Source: Pseudoalteromonas sp. 0303 | GTDB taxonomy: Bacteria; Pseudomonadota; Gammaproteobacteria; Enterobacterales; Alteromonadaceae | Assembly (NCBI RefSeq): GCF_013349995.1 | Contig: NZ_JABVXF010000013.1 | Span: 1-64,000, forward strand | Direction: 5' to 3' | DNA length: 64,000 nucleotides | Shown: in pieces, positions 7,881-17,628 of the stretch | Position numbering within the stretch: position 1 is the first letter of the stretch | Layout of the letters: each line of letters opens with the position of its first letter | The notes under the pieces: generated by a model | What the model saw: only the letters and a program-made list of their open reading frames with translations | The model's database searches: none | Told to the model about the DNA's origin: nothing | Position numbers and translations under genes: made by a program

Positions 7881-7885
7881 CTTAA

Positions 7886-10318
7886 TCACTCATCCGTTTT
7901 GAACTGTTTGGCGCGTTCTTCTGCGTCAATCAAAGCTTGTGATTTTGGCTGTTTGTTTTTGCTTTCTATCACAGGCTTTTCGTCTGAATTTGGGTCCCAG
8001 GTTGGATCTAGTGATAAGTTCGCAAACGGATTATACGGCTTATCGTCTTGTTGCTCTGGCTTTTTGTCGGCTTCTTCACTTTTTTCTTCAGGCGTTTCTT
8101 CAAGCTTATCGTCGTTACTCAGTTCGTCAGACAAATCAACAGTTTCTACCGCTGGCTGTGCTGGCTCTTCTACATTAAATGAAGCTGGTTCATCTTGTAG
8201 TTCTTGTTCAAGTGCTTGTAAGGCTTTAGCTAAATCATCATCGTTAATGTCGTCGTGTTCTTCTGCTGGGTTTGGCGCAGAGACTGTGTGCTCATCTTCA
8301 TTAAAATGATCAGCAAACGATAAGTCATCACCCATAAATGACGATAAGTCATACTCAGGCACTTCATCTTTAGCAGGTTCATCGTCAGCAATAGGCTCTT
8401 TAGGTGAATACTCATCAAAGCCGAAAGATGACGAACTCGTGAAGCTTAGCTCTTCAATTTCTGGCTTCTCAAGTTTATCTATGTCAGGTTTATCAAGCTC
8501 ATCGATTTCAGGCTTTTCGAGCTCTTCTATTTCAGCTAACACTGGCTCATCGTCAGCGATAGGCTCTTTCGCTGCGTATTCATCAAAGCCAAATGATGAT
8601 GAACTCGTAAAGCTTGGCTCTTCAATTTCTGGCTGCTCCAGCTCATCGATTTCTGGCTTTTCAAGTTCTTCGATTTCAGCTAACACTGGCTCATCGTCAG
8701 CGATTGGTTCATTCGTTGCGTATTCATCAAAGCCGAATGATGACGAACTTGTAAAGCTTGGCTCTTCGACCTCTGGTTGCTCAAGCTCATCAATTTCGGG
8801 CTTTTCAAGTTCTTCGATTTCAGCTAACACTGGCTCGTCGTCAGCAATAGGCTCTTTAGTTGAGTATTCATCAAAGCCGAATGATGACGAACTCGTAAAG
8901 CTTGGCTCTTCTAATTCTGGCTTCTCTGGTTCATTATTATCAGTATCTGCAAATGGCTTAGGTGTAAGAGACTCGTCTTCAACAGGCTCTTTGGTTGTGT
9001 ACTCATCAAAACCAAACGATGAAGAAGCAGTGTAACTCGGTTCTTCTAATTTAGGTTGTGTTTCAGGCTCGTCTTGCTGAACGTCATCAGCTTGCGGCTC
9101 TGCTTCTTCGTTGAGGCTATACGGTGAGTCTTCTAGGCTTGCTAATTTTAGCTCTTGCTCTAGGCCGCGCTGCTCATCCAAAAAGTCGTCATCAGCGTCA
9201 TTTTCGGTTTTCTCGTCGTAACCAAGTTCAAGATCTTCGAATTGGTGAGCACTTGCAAAATCATCGGTAGTATCAAGCTGTGTTGATGCTTCAGGCTCTT
9301 GCTCGTCATTATTATTCTGTGCATTAAAGTGCATATGCGCAGATAACTCGTCATTACTTTCTGTTTGGTTTGCTGAAAAGGTATTGTCAGCTAACGGATA
9401 ATTGTCCTGATGCGAGTGCTCTTGTTCTTCACTAAGTACAGCCATTGTTGCATTTTTTAACTCTTCAGCTTCTTTTTCAGCGGCTGCTTGTGCTTCTGCT
9501 GCGGCTTTTAATGCTTTAGCTTGCATCAAGCTTTGTTCGAGTTCTGAATCGGCATCTGCTTTTTTGCTTTGACGAATACGCACAATCACTAAACCTGCAA
9601 CAAGTAATACCAACAACACAATTAAGCTTGGCATTAATAATGAGCTTGAAGAGCTATCGCTGTTTGCAGGAATAGGTTCTGGCATAGGTGCGGGTGTTGG
9701 CGCAGGCTTCGGTGCCGGTTCTGCTTTTACTTCAGGTTCAGCTGGTTTTTCAGCAGTTGCAGTCTCAGCACTTTGGGTTTTAATTTCAGTGGCTTGATCT
9801 TGAATAGCAGGTCTAGTAGTTGATTCTACTACAGGTTCTTCAGGAGCATCAGAAATCGTAATACGGTCAACTTTTGCTGGTATTTCGGTTTGTTCTGCGG
9901 AGGCATTTGTTTGTTCGGAAAGCTCTGGTTCTTGAACTTCTGGCTCAATTGCTGGCATTTGCTGTTCGATAGGTTCAACGGTTTGCTCTGCAATAGGTGC
10001 CGTAGTTTCTTCAGGTTCTGCTTGAATAGCACCTGAGTGCACACTGGGGTTAGCTGCTGTCGTTGAGTTAACTGGAACCGCTTCTTTTGTTTGTTGTTTT
10101 AGTTTTTCAAAGCCTGCTGCGTTATTGACAGGGGTTGGATTTTTACAGTTTTTCTCGTAGTTTCTGGCAGCCGAGCGATAGTTTTTATTGCTGGTGTTAA
10201 AGCGATACTCGTGCATTTGCTGTTTTAACAAAATACACATGGCTTCGTTGTACTGCGCTTTACTCGTAAAGCTTAAGCTTAGGAGTAATAAGAGAAAAGT
10301 TGTTTTTATAATTGGCAT
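7886..10318 (-). CDS. Single-pass inner-membrane protein with acidic repeat domain (FimV-like topology)
   Basis: 810 residues. Signal peptide about 1-21, a two-Cys helical segment (C28, C58) like the envelope proteins at 2639 and 6990, a Pro/Glu/Ala-rich linker to about 220, a TM helix at 227-247, a coiled coil to about 290, and a very acidic 500-residue cytoplasmic tail. The tail contains five copies of SSSSFGFDEY-type units; the central ones repeat every 48 residues (144 bp) with EEPSFTSSSS and EPIADDEPVLAEIEELEKPE. This is the topology of FimV/HubP polar landmark proteins, but no LysM domain or TPR is visible, so the link is by shape only. No ribosome site of note. Confidence 0.6.
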   Translation of the reverse strand: MPIIKTTFLLLLLSLSFTSKAQYNEAMCILLKQQMHEYRFNTSNKNYRSAARNYEKNCKNPTPVNNAAGFEKLKQQTKEAVPVNSTTAANPSVHSGAIQAEPEETTAPIAEQTVEPIEQQMPAIEPEVQEPELSEQTNASAEQTEIPAKVDRITISDAPEEPVVESTTRPAIQDQATEIKTQSAETATAEKPAEPEVKAEPAPKPAPTPAPMPEPIPANSDSSSSSLLMPSLIVLLVLLVAGLVIVRIRQSKKADADSELEQSLMQAKALKAAAEAQAAAEKEAEELKNATMAVLSEEQEHSHQDNYPLADNTFSANQTESNDELSAHMHFNAQNNNDEQEPEASTQLDTTDDFASAHQFEDLELGYDEKTENDADDDFLDEQRGLEQELKLASLEDSPYSLNEEAEPQADDVQQDEPETQPKLEEPSYTASSSFGFDEYTTKEPVEDESLTPKPFADTDNNEPEKPELEEPSFTSSSSFGFDEYSTKEPIADDEPVLAEIEELEKPEIDELEQPEVEEPSFTSSSSFGFDEYATNEPIADDEPVLAEIEELEKPEIDELEQPEIEEPSFTSSSSFGFDEYAAKEPIADDEPVLAEIEELEKPEIDELDKPDIDKLEKPEIEELSFTSSSSFGFDEYSPKEPIADDEPAKDEVPEYDLSSFMGDDLSFADHFNEDEHTVSAPNPAEEHDDINDDDLAKALQALEQELQDEPASFNVEEPAQPAVETVDLSDELSNDDKLEETPEEKSEEADKKPEQQDDKPYNPFANLSLDPTWDPNSDEKPVIESKNKQPKSQALIDAEERAKQFKTDE
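8413..9040 (-). repeat. Intragenic tandem repeats encoding 48-residue acidic units
   Basis: CATCAAAGCC-type starts occur at 8413, 8581, 8725, 8869 and 9004, that is spacings of 168, 144, 144 and 135 bp, all multiples of three, so the frame is kept. The 168-bp unit has an extra ELDKPDIDKLEKPEI segment. The middle copies are nearly identical at DNA level, which suggests recent expansion and makes copy number likely to vary between strains. Confidence 0.8.
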
Positions 10319-10427
10319 AAGTTCTGGACCAGTAAGGTTTATTTGATGAGCCGACAGTTAATTAATTCTATGCTGAGACGAGTAATTTATCCACATTTGG
10401 TTAACAAATTAGGAGTATTCGTATTAG

Positions 10428-11885
10428 CTAATCAATTACCATTAGCGCACGGTATTCGTCGTAAGCAAATTGGTCGGTCATTCCGCTTATGTAATCCTGA
10501 ATTAATCGGCAGCGATAATAAAATTCGTAGGCGGCAAAATGATCCGGTTCGGCTTTTAGGGCATCAATGGCTTTTTGGTAGCTATTTAAATGTTTATTAG
10601 ACAGTTTTTTAACCAGACGAGTTTCAATTAAGTAGTTTTGGTCGCCTTTTAACACGCGTTTAAAAGCATCAGCATCAAGGGTAAGTAAAGGTTTATAGCA
10701 GTCAAGTAAACCGCTAATTATACGGTAACCCTGTAGCTCTAATCGCTCTACTTCTTTGTGGCAAAATACATGCTTTAATGCCACTTGTTTTAGGGTGAGC
10801 GTGACGGCGTGCAAGTGACTTCGATCTTCTAATAAAGCCTGATTAAAATCACCGTGGTAAATGGCTTCAATATTATTAATAAACCGCTCTGCTGCGTAGC
10901 TTACTAATGGGTGTAGCAAGGTCACGCGCAGGTAGATAAAAAATTCGCTGTTAAAATTGTACGGCTGCTCTTGTGCTTTACTTAACGCATAATCAATGGC
11001 TTTTTCGGCAAAGTCGCTGTGTTTGGTATCGTCTATGGTTAGGTTTGTGAGTGTGCGGGTGTATTGCTCTTTTAACTTTTCGCAAAGCGACTCAACACTA
11101 ATAATGCCTTTTTCTACGGCATCTTCAATATCGGCCAAACAATACGATATATCGTCAGCTGCTTCCATAATGTAGCTAGCAGGATGACGGCAGTATTGCT
11201 CAATTTCGAGTTCAGTTTGCAGCGCTTCAATAAACGGCTTTTCGCTGAAGTAGTAACCCACTTTTTTCATCAAGTAGTTTTTATCTTGCGGGCTGTCTAT
11301 TTTCGCCATGCTGGCCGGGCGGGTATATTTTAAAATTCCGGCACTTTGGCTGTAGGTTAAGTTTAGAGAAAGTAATGAATGAATTATGCGAATTCCTTGA
11401 GCATTACCTTCAAAACTTTTTATGTCTTGGGCAAGGTGTTTAAAGATCACACTAATACCAATGCCTTTGCAGCGTTCAGGGGTTAGTGCGCCTAAGTGTT
11501 TTTCAAACCATTGGTTGATGGCCGCTTCGCCAAAGTGACCAAACGGTGGGTTGCCTATATCGTGCATTAGGCACGCCATTTCTACTAGACTTTCTAGCGG
11601 TCGCTCAAGCCCAGCCAAGCCATATTCTTTTTGCTTTGCATCACTAAGTTTATTAAAAATGGTTTGCACAATAAATCGGCCCACTTGTTGTACTTCAAGA
11701 GAGTGGGTTAGCCTTGAGCGCACTGCGGCATTACGTTCGAGTGGAAAAACTTGGGTTTTTTGCTGTAAACGGCGAATTGCAGCACTGTTAATAATGCGGC
11801 CCCGATCACTTTCAAGCGCAGTGTGTAAATTATTGGTAGAGCGCATTTCGCGCGCAGGCGTTATTTTTTTACCAAAATCGATCAT
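10428..11885 (-). CDS. dgt: Deoxyguanosinetriphosphate triphosphohydrolase (dGTPase)
   Basis: 485 residues, near the 505 of E. coli Dgt. It hydrolyses dGTP to deoxyguanosine and triphosphate in the cytoplasm and so tunes the dNTP pool. HD-domain motifs are intact: R58-LTHS with H61, HD at 108-109 in MACLMHDIGNPPFGHFGE, and the downstream SYIMEAADDISYCLADIEDA supplying the last metal-binding Asp. The N-terminal ESDRGRIINSAAIRRLQQKTQVFPL is the typical family start. The N-terminal residues MIDFGKK fit the usual start. It lies upstream of the FimV-like gene on the same strand with about 110 bp between, so separate units are likely. Confidence 0.93.
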   Translation of the reverse strand: MIDFGKKITPAREMRSTNNLHTALESDRGRIINSAAIRRLQQKTQVFPLERNAAVRSRLTHSLEVQQVGRFIVQTIFNKLSDAKQKEYGLAGLERPLESLVEMACLMHDIGNPPFGHFGEAAINQWFEKHLGALTPERCKGIGISVIFKHLAQDIKSFEGNAQGIRIIHSLLSLNLTYSQSAGILKYTRPASMAKIDSPQDKNYLMKKVGYYFSEKPFIEALQTELEIEQYCRHPASYIMEAADDISYCLADIEDAVEKGIISVESLCEKLKEQYTRTLTNLTIDDTKHSDFAEKAIDYALSKAQEQPYNFNSEFFIYLRVTLLHPLVSYAAERFINNIEAIYHGDFNQALLEDRSHLHAVTLTLKQVALKHVFCHKEVERLELQGYRIISGLLDCYKPLLTLDADAFKRVLKGDQNYLIETRLVKKLSNKHLNSYQKAIDALKAEPDHFAAYEFYYRCRLIQDYISGMTDQFAYDEYRALMVID

Positions 11886-12103
11886 TTTTCATTCCCACAA
11901 AGCGGTAAAATCGGGCTTTTGCGTTTTGTTAGCAACATTTTGCCATTTATTAAATTAAATCTAACAGCTTGTATCTTAAATTAAAATATTCATTTTTATT
12001 AAAGTTATTACTTTAAATCGTGGCCTTCATTCATATATTATTCAGTTTTACGCACTTCTTCATTATCTTGTATTAGAAAGGAAAGCCTTTTGGCTATATA
12101 GCA

Positions 12104-13516
12104 ATGATGCAAACTTTGTCTCAAAAACCATGGCTACTAGCCAGTATTTTCCTGTGTTGTATTGGTTTAACGGCTTGTAAAAGCACCCCAGAGCCAAGCG
12201 CTGAAAGCACCTTAACGGTGGCCGAAAAAAATGCCATTGAGGCCAAGCAGGGTGCACTGTATGCACGAGGGTTTTATGAAAGCCAACTTGGTAATATCAA
12301 CTACGCCTCTGCTAGGCAATGCAGTAACTTTAATTTGCAGAGCCACCGTGGCTCAGTTCGTTATGCAGAAAACTCGCTTAACGCGGTAATAGATGCCATC
12401 GACAACAATTTTGATGTTGTTGAGATTGATGTGCGAATTACCCGTGATGATGTGTGGGTTGTACATCATGATGCCCGTACAGGTCGCGAAACAGGCACAG
12501 TTGACAATAAGCGCCGCAAAATTGAGTCGATGAGCTATAAAAAAGAGTGGGGCTATTTACGTCATCGTAACCAAGATACCGGGTTACTTACCGATGATAT
12601 GCCACCTTCATTTAGAGAGCTTGCTGCCACATTTGCGCGCTATCGCAAACCTCATCAAAAATTGAATATTGAGATAAAATCAAAGGCTTCAGTTAACGAT
12701 TTAAAAATGCTGGATTACTTAGCGTATGAATTTGTTGGCGGTGGTAACTACTTTTTTAGCAGTTTAGAAATGCGCAACCTGACCCGTATGCGCGATATTA
12801 ACCCAGATATTTACTTGGCATTTATTCAGTCGCCTGCAAAAGCCTCAATGAATAAGTTAGCAAGTGACCTAAAACGTGGCGCTGGTAGCGACCCAATTTA
12901 CGAGCGCAACAAAGAAGAGCTTGAGAGCTTACAAGCTCTTGGTAATCGCTATCATCGTGAAAAACGTTACGACAGCCCTGTTAAGCTAGATAGATTAGCA
13001 AAACAGCTAAAACGTAACTTTGGTTATGTGCTTGATATTCGTCATTACAAGCAAAGTGCAGCACGCTTAAAACCAGTTGCTAAAGCGCGCGGTATTATGA
13101 TTGCCACTTATTCTATTAACGGCCACGACTATCATGAGCGCAGCCTATTAGCGCAGTCACGTTCTCTTCGCCCTGACTCTGTAATTATGGACGATACCGT
13201 TTATGGCTTTTGTTCTGTGTTTGAATTACCAAAAATGCAGCCGTATTTTAGCGATGAAGCAGGCGCTAAGTTGATTGCCAGCATGCCCACAGACCTTGAT
13301 TTAGAGCGCCTTGATGAGCTGTATGCTTATAAAGGGAATCAGCTTTATCCAGCGGTGGGCGGCACGCTTAAATCAACTCAAGAAAAAACTTATATTCCAA
13401 AAGTAACATCGACTCCTTCAGCGCCTAATTTAGAAATAGGGACTCGCCAAGCCGATGAAGATTTTAGCCTAGAAACAGATCCTGCTGTTGAACTAGAACT
13501 GCGTAAAAAACAATAA
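12104..13516 (+). CDS. Glycerophosphodiester phosphodiesterase-family lipoprotein
   Basis: 470 residues. Lipoprotein signal with lipobox LTAC, lipidated C25, so anchored to a membrane facing the periplasm. The GDPD domain follows: HRG at 81-83, AENSL with E89, VEIDVRITRDDVWVVHHD with E107, D109 and H121/H122, the metal and acid-base set of the TIM-barrel family. These enzymes split glycerophosphodiesters to glycerol-3-phosphate and an alcohol. The C-terminal 90 residues are outside the domain and unassigned. First gene of a tight operon (10, 13 and 12 bp gaps) with a PEGA protein, a zinc-ribbon protein and an NPP-type phosphodiesterase, pointing to phospholipid or phosphodiester handling at the envelope. 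Substrate unknown. Confidence 0.85.
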   Translation: MMQTLSQKPWLLASIFLCCIGLTACKSTPEPSAESTLTVAEKNAIEAKQGALYARGFYESQLGNINYASARQCSNFNLQSHRGSVRYAENSLNAVIDAIDNNFDVVEIDVRITRDDVWVVHHDARTGRETGTVDNKRRKIESMSYKKEWGYLRHRNQDTGLLTDDMPPSFRELAATFARYRKPHQKLNIEIKSKASVNDLKMLDYLAYEFVGGGNYFFSSLEMRNLTRMRDINPDIYLAFIQSPAKASMNKLASDLKRGAGSDPIYERNKEELESLQALGNRYHREKRYDSPVKLDRLAKQLKRNFGYVLDIRHYKQSAARLKPVAKARGIMIATYSINGHDYHERSLLAQSRSLRPDSVIMDDTVYGFCSVFELPKMQPYFSDEAGAKLIASMPTDLDLERLDELYAYKGNQLYPAVGGTLKSTQEKTYIPKVTSTPSAPNLEIGTRQADEDFSLETDPAVELELRKKQ

Positions 13517-13526
13517 GAATAAAACT

Positions 13527-15845
13527 ATGACTGATTTAATAAAGCCGTTTTGGTGGCGCTGTTTGCTACTTGTTTTAGCTACTTTATATTTATTACCTGA
13601 GGCAATTTTTAATGCCCAGTTAGTCTCTTTAGTCGGTTTAGGTACCCCTTCGGCAGAAGACCTTGAACACCTCGAAATTTATGGCCGAGCTGTATCTGGG
13701 GTGGGTGTTGCACTGCTGTTAGCTGACTTTTTACCTAAGGCTATGGTTGCCAAAGTGGGCCGCGGGATTATCTCGTTTATCGCTTTATTATGCTTAGTTT
13801 GGCCGGTGGTGTTTTTTGGCCAAAAATATGCCATTGAAAAAACCTTAATTGAGCCTTCAACCGCAGAGCAGCGCCAGTTTGCTACCTACAGTGCAGCACT
13901 TAGAGATGCACTGGCGATTAACTCGATTAAAGTGAATGATCTCGATTACAACCCTGAGCAATTACATAGCTCAGAAAACCTGACCTTTTTGGCGCTGTTT
14001 GGTGGCTTACTGTATAGCGATGCCGCGCTTTCAGACAACCTAGAGCAAGATAAGCGTAAGATTATTGCCGCGTTTGTACAGAAAAAAGCGTATCAAGATT
14101 TTGATAAACATTATAAAAACTACAGCCAGTTATATGATGAGCTGGTGGTTAAATACAAAGCCTATGCTGATGGCAGTAAAAAGTACAACAGCACTTTGGC
14201 AAGTATCGGTGAGCGCGAGCAAGGTTATTGGCAGCAAGTTGAACAAGAGATCAATAGTGGCTGGAGCAAATACCAACAAGCGCAAAAAGCCCATATTGCA
14301 AAAGCGTCAGCGCGCGCGCAAAAGTATGGCCCGAAGATTTATGATTACCACCACAGCATTGCAAAATGCCGTGAGCGTTATGACAAAAGCAGTGAAAAAG
14401 ACCGCCGAAATCGTTGTTATGAACGCGAAGCTGCAGACTACCGAAGTAATATTTTAAAAGCCGGTATTGGCTACATTGAGCCTGATTACTGGCTTATTGA
14501 AGAAGATGTTTCGGTTGCTGAAAATGCCGCAGGCACTATTTTAATGGGTGTGCTTACTGGTGGTGTTTATACCGCACTACAAGCTGCTAGTTTAGCAACC
14601 GGTGGTGATGGCGGCTTTAAAGATAAGCGCTACAAATACACCGATGACCCAGATCATTACCAGCTGCGTTTTTTACAGCACCCTAACTTTCATAAGATGT
14701 TTGTAAGTGAAACGGGCTACCCATTTACGATTAAAAACTTAATGGCGTTTCGTGCTCACGAAACAACACAAAAGAAGCTTAGATCACATTTTGTCAGCAA
14801 AGGATTACAGCTTGAAAGCAACTGGAATGTGAATCAACGCCAAGCATTTGCTAATGCTGTAGCCAATAAGGTTACAAGTGAAGCTAATGCACAATGGCAA
14901 AGCGAAATGCGCAAACGCGGCATGAGTTTAAAGCCAAACTTAAGCTGGGTTGCGTTTCAGCTACACCCACAAATTCAAGCAAAAATTGCCGATAGAATGG
15001 GTGATTTATACGTAAAAAACATTCGTGCCGATTGGAATAAAAAGAACTTTAAAGACAAGGTGCTTGATCCAAACATTGCAAAACGCACCGACAAATACCT
15101 AGCCATGCTTAATAGCTCAGAAGGTAAATTTGCTGATGGTGGCGAGTATGCTGAGTACGGTAAGCAAGCATTGCGTTCGGTGATTATTCCGCCTATTTCG
15201 ATGTCGTTATCACTGTTTTTGATTTGCTTAACCTTTAGCAAGCTGCCGTTAAAACTGTGGCAACTGGTTAAACCAAAGCAAGAAAAGCAACCAACGACAG
15301 GTGTATCTGTTTTGCAAAAGCTGATTATGCCTGCGTTGATTTTGATAGTGCCAGTAATGTTTGTGCATAACACCTTTACCAAGGACGACCAAAGCCCGGT
15401 TAACTACTTTTTAGACAAGGTCGATGAGTCGAGCAATCCGGTGTTTAGCTATGCTATTCGTTGGACTTTGCATGCGCAGCCTCTGCTGCATCCTTTAGGG
15501 TTAAAGTTTGAAGAAAAACTGCATATTTACGAGAACTTTAGTCCTATGAGCCATGCTTTAGCCAAGGTTGATATTTTGCGCCATGGCGATGCCAGTTTAA
15601 GTGCTGAGCAACAACAGCGTAGACAATATCTGGTTGAGCAAAAAACTAAACTTACCGTTATCACAAACCCGGCGAATGCCACTATTCGCATTATGAATAT
15701 AGGCCCTAAATACCGCCCTGGCATGACTTTAAAAACTGGCGCTTATGATATTCAAGTGTCGGCGCCTGGGTATAAAACGTATCGACGTTGGCACCAAGTA
15801 GATGCTGGCGAACAAATATTAACCATTGATTTAGCAATTAATTAA
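13527..15845 (+). CDS. Large membrane protein with C-terminal PEGA domain
   Basis: 772 residues. Three TM helices near the N-terminus (about 10-30, 52-70, 82-102), then a 440-residue soluble, Tyr/Lys/Ala-rich helical region with the Cys pair KCRERYDKSSEKDRRNRCYE, two TM helices at about 550-575 and 595-615, and a C-terminal PEGA domain (about 710-772: TVITNPANATIRIMNIG, GAYDIQVSAPGYKTYRRW). PEGA domains are small beta-sandwiches found at cell surfaces and on regulators. The soluble region is probably periplasmic. It is 10 bp after the GDPD gene and 13 bp before the zinc-ribbon gene. I recognise no family for the central region. Confidence 0.7.
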   Translation: MTDLIKPFWWRCLLLVLATLYLLPEAIFNAQLVSLVGLGTPSAEDLEHLEIYGRAVSGVGVALLLADFLPKAMVAKVGRGIISFIALLCLVWPVVFFGQKYAIEKTLIEPSTAEQRQFATYSAALRDALAINSIKVNDLDYNPEQLHSSENLTFLALFGGLLYSDAALSDNLEQDKRKIIAAFVQKKAYQDFDKHYKNYSQLYDELVVKYKAYADGSKKYNSTLASIGEREQGYWQQVEQEINSGWSKYQQAQKAHIAKASARAQKYGPKIYDYHHSIAKCRERYDKSSEKDRRNRCYEREAADYRSNILKAGIGYIEPDYWLIEEDVSVAENAAGTILMGVLTGGVYTALQAASLATGGDGGFKDKRYKYTDDPDHYQLRFLQHPNFHKMFVSETGYPFTIKNLMAFRAHETTQKKLRSHFVSKGLQLESNWNVNQRQAFANAVANKVTSEANAQWQSEMRKRGMSLKPNLSWVAFQLHPQIQAKIADRMGDLYVKNIRADWNKKNFKDKVLDPNIAKRTDKYLAMLNSSEGKFADGGEYAEYGKQALRSVIIPPISMSLSLFLICLTFSKLPLKLWQLVKPKQEKQPTTGVSVLQKLIMPALILIVPVMFVHNTFTKDDQSPVNYFLDKVDESSNPVFSYAIRWTLHAQPLLHPLGLKFEEKLHIYENFSPMSHALAKVDILRHGDASLSAEQQQRRQYLVEQKTKLTVITNPANATIRIMNIGPKYRPGMTLKTGAYDIQVSAPGYKTYRRWHQVDAGEQILTIDLAIN

Positions 15846-15858
15846 GCAAGGAATGAAA

Positions 15859-17616
15859 ATGCAACATTGCCAAAATACGGTGTATGCCACCGATCTTCAC
15901 TGTTGTGATTGTGGAGAAGCTCTTGAGCAAAAAAGACAAATGCACACGGTTGAAGAACTCAGCCCTGACTTGCTGGTTGATGTAAAAAATTATGCGCCAC
16001 AAGCGAATACGATCACAGGCGTTGTGAAGTCGACGTATTACTATAAGCGTCGTTATAAAACCAATAACGACAACATGCTATACGGTTATTGGTGGCTAGA
16101 AGTTGAAGACAAAGACGGCATTATTCATGAGTTTAGTGTTGATGCAGAAAAAGATGTGATTGCGAACCTACAAAAGGGTAATGTGATCACTGCTTTTCAG
16201 GAAACACCGTTAACGCTTAATTATCGCATTGCTGATGGCAATGCTAGGCGGGTAGTTAAAAATGACCGCTTTATGCCTGTTGTGATTGTTCATTTTGCCG
16301 ACCAACAATATCGCAGCTGGGACAAAACCATTAGCCGAAACTACACTGGCGGAACGATATTGTGGCTGGTGCTAAGTGTTATTACATTCTTAATCATGTT
16401 GTTTGCTGCAAAGCTTGAGTTTTTGCCTGCGCTACTTGCGTCATTGCCTGTGGCAATAGGGGTATTTATGGCAGAGCACAACTACCATAAAAAAGCTAAA
16501 GCCAAACAAGAAGCAAAGTATGATGCGATTTTAGCAGCAACAGATGTGATGCTATCGACCACCCTAAATCAATTGGGTTATAACATGCTGGCAAGAACGC
16601 CGAGTAAGTCAGATGTTATTTGTATCTCTTGCCAGCAGCGTATTAGCCAAGATGCTGCGCATTGTTATTGCTGTGGCGCTAAGCAACACGTTGAAGCGAT
16701 TGCTGAAAAAGAACAATCACTTGCAAAAGATGATGAGCAAGCCATTAGCATTCAAAAAGCGTTAGAGCCAAGCATAACTAAACCGACCAGTATTGCTGAG
16801 CTTGAGCATGCCATTATGGATGAGTATAGCCTTACGTATGAAAACGCTTATGAGCATAAAAATGTTTGGGCACGTAACGAAAAAGGCACCATTAGCCATT
16901 GTGCTGTACTTGGTAAAGTATTAGAAAAAGAGCAAAGCGCACATGCCAATGAAACACGTGAAACAGTAACCACCACTGAAACAACAACCACTTATCGAGG
17001 TGGCACGTATGTGGGTAGCGATGTAAAAGAGCGCGTAGAGGTATATCGCAATCGTAGCACGACTTTAAAAGGTGAAATCATGCTCGAAACCGCATCGGGT
17101 GAACCGTTTGTTTTTAAAGCCGGTGAAGATTTACTGGGCTCTGTTGATATTGGTGATTGGGTGTATTACGCCTACAGCAGTGTAGACACAAAACGTTATT
17201 ATAAGTATTACCGAGAGTATGCCGTTAATGTGAGTAAAGACATTACTTATGACAACTCATCAGTACGCAGTTTTGGTATGGTGCATGGCTTTAACCGCAT
17301 GGTACTACTTGGTCTTACATCAATAGGGTTAGCTTGGTACTTTGATGCGCAAGATTTTTATCCATTAGTAAATACACTTGTGCCAGATGTTGGCATTGAT
17401 TTACTCAATGATTACCCGCAAGTGGTTGAGCACTTAGATGGCCTACCGGTTGCTGTGTTTATTGTGTTAAGTGTGGTTACAGGCGTTTGGGGCTTTATTT
17501 ATAGCCAAATAAACGGCTCACGTTTAAAACGTAGTGTGAAAAAGCTCGAAAGCATGATCACAAAATTTTCAAAACAGTTTGGTAAAGTTTCTGAGCAAAT
17601 TAACAAATTGAACTAA
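15859..17616 (+). CDS. Membrane protein with double zinc-ribbon motifs
   Basis: 585 residues from the ATG at 15859, preferred over 15853 because AAGGA (15848-15852) is then 6 bases away. An N-terminal Cys cluster (HCQN, then HCCDCGE) and an internal ICISCQQRI...HCYCCGAK pair look like zinc ribbons. Two close TM helices lie at about 165-210, a further soluble region runs to about 475, and two more TM helices sit near 480-498 and 525-550, followed by a charged C-terminal helix. The Thr-rich VTTTETTTTYRGGTYVG segment and YYKYYREYAV suggest a beta-rich domain. Third gene of the GDPD-NPP operon. Not a family I recognise; a scaffold or stress-response role is only a guess. Confidence 0.65.
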   Translation: MQHCQNTVYATDLHCCDCGEALEQKRQMHTVEELSPDLLVDVKNYAPQANTITGVVKSTYYYKRRYKTNNDNMLYGYWWLEVEDKDGIIHEFSVDAEKDVIANLQKGNVITAFQETPLTLNYRIADGNARRVVKNDRFMPVVIVHFADQQYRSWDKTISRNYTGGTILWLVLSVITFLIMLFAAKLEFLPALLASLPVAIGVFMAEHNYHKKAKAKQEAKYDAILAATDVMLSTTLNQLGYNMLARTPSKSDVICISCQQRISQDAAHCYCCGAKQHVEAIAEKEQSLAKDDEQAISIQKALEPSITKPTSIAELEHAIMDEYSLTYENAYEHKNVWARNEKGTISHCAVLGKVLEKEQSAHANETRETVTTTETTTTYRGGTYVGSDVKERVEVYRNRSTTLKGEIMLETASGEPFVFKAGEDLLGSVDIGDWVYYAYSSVDTKRYYKYYREYAVNVSKDITYDNSSVRSFGMVHGFNRMVLLGLTSIGLAWYFDAQDFYPLVNTLVPDVGIDLLNDYPQVVEHLDGLPVAVFIVLSVVTGVWGFIYSQINGSRLKRSVKKLESMITKFSKQFGKVSEQINKLN

Positions 17617-17628
17617 AAAGGGTTTCGC

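Noticed and set aside
8439-9035. Long open plus-strand frame, serine-rich, through the repeat region
   Set aside because: It is the antisense of the acidic repeats of the FimV-like gene; the composition follows from the complement of GAA/GAT codons, and there is no ribosome site.
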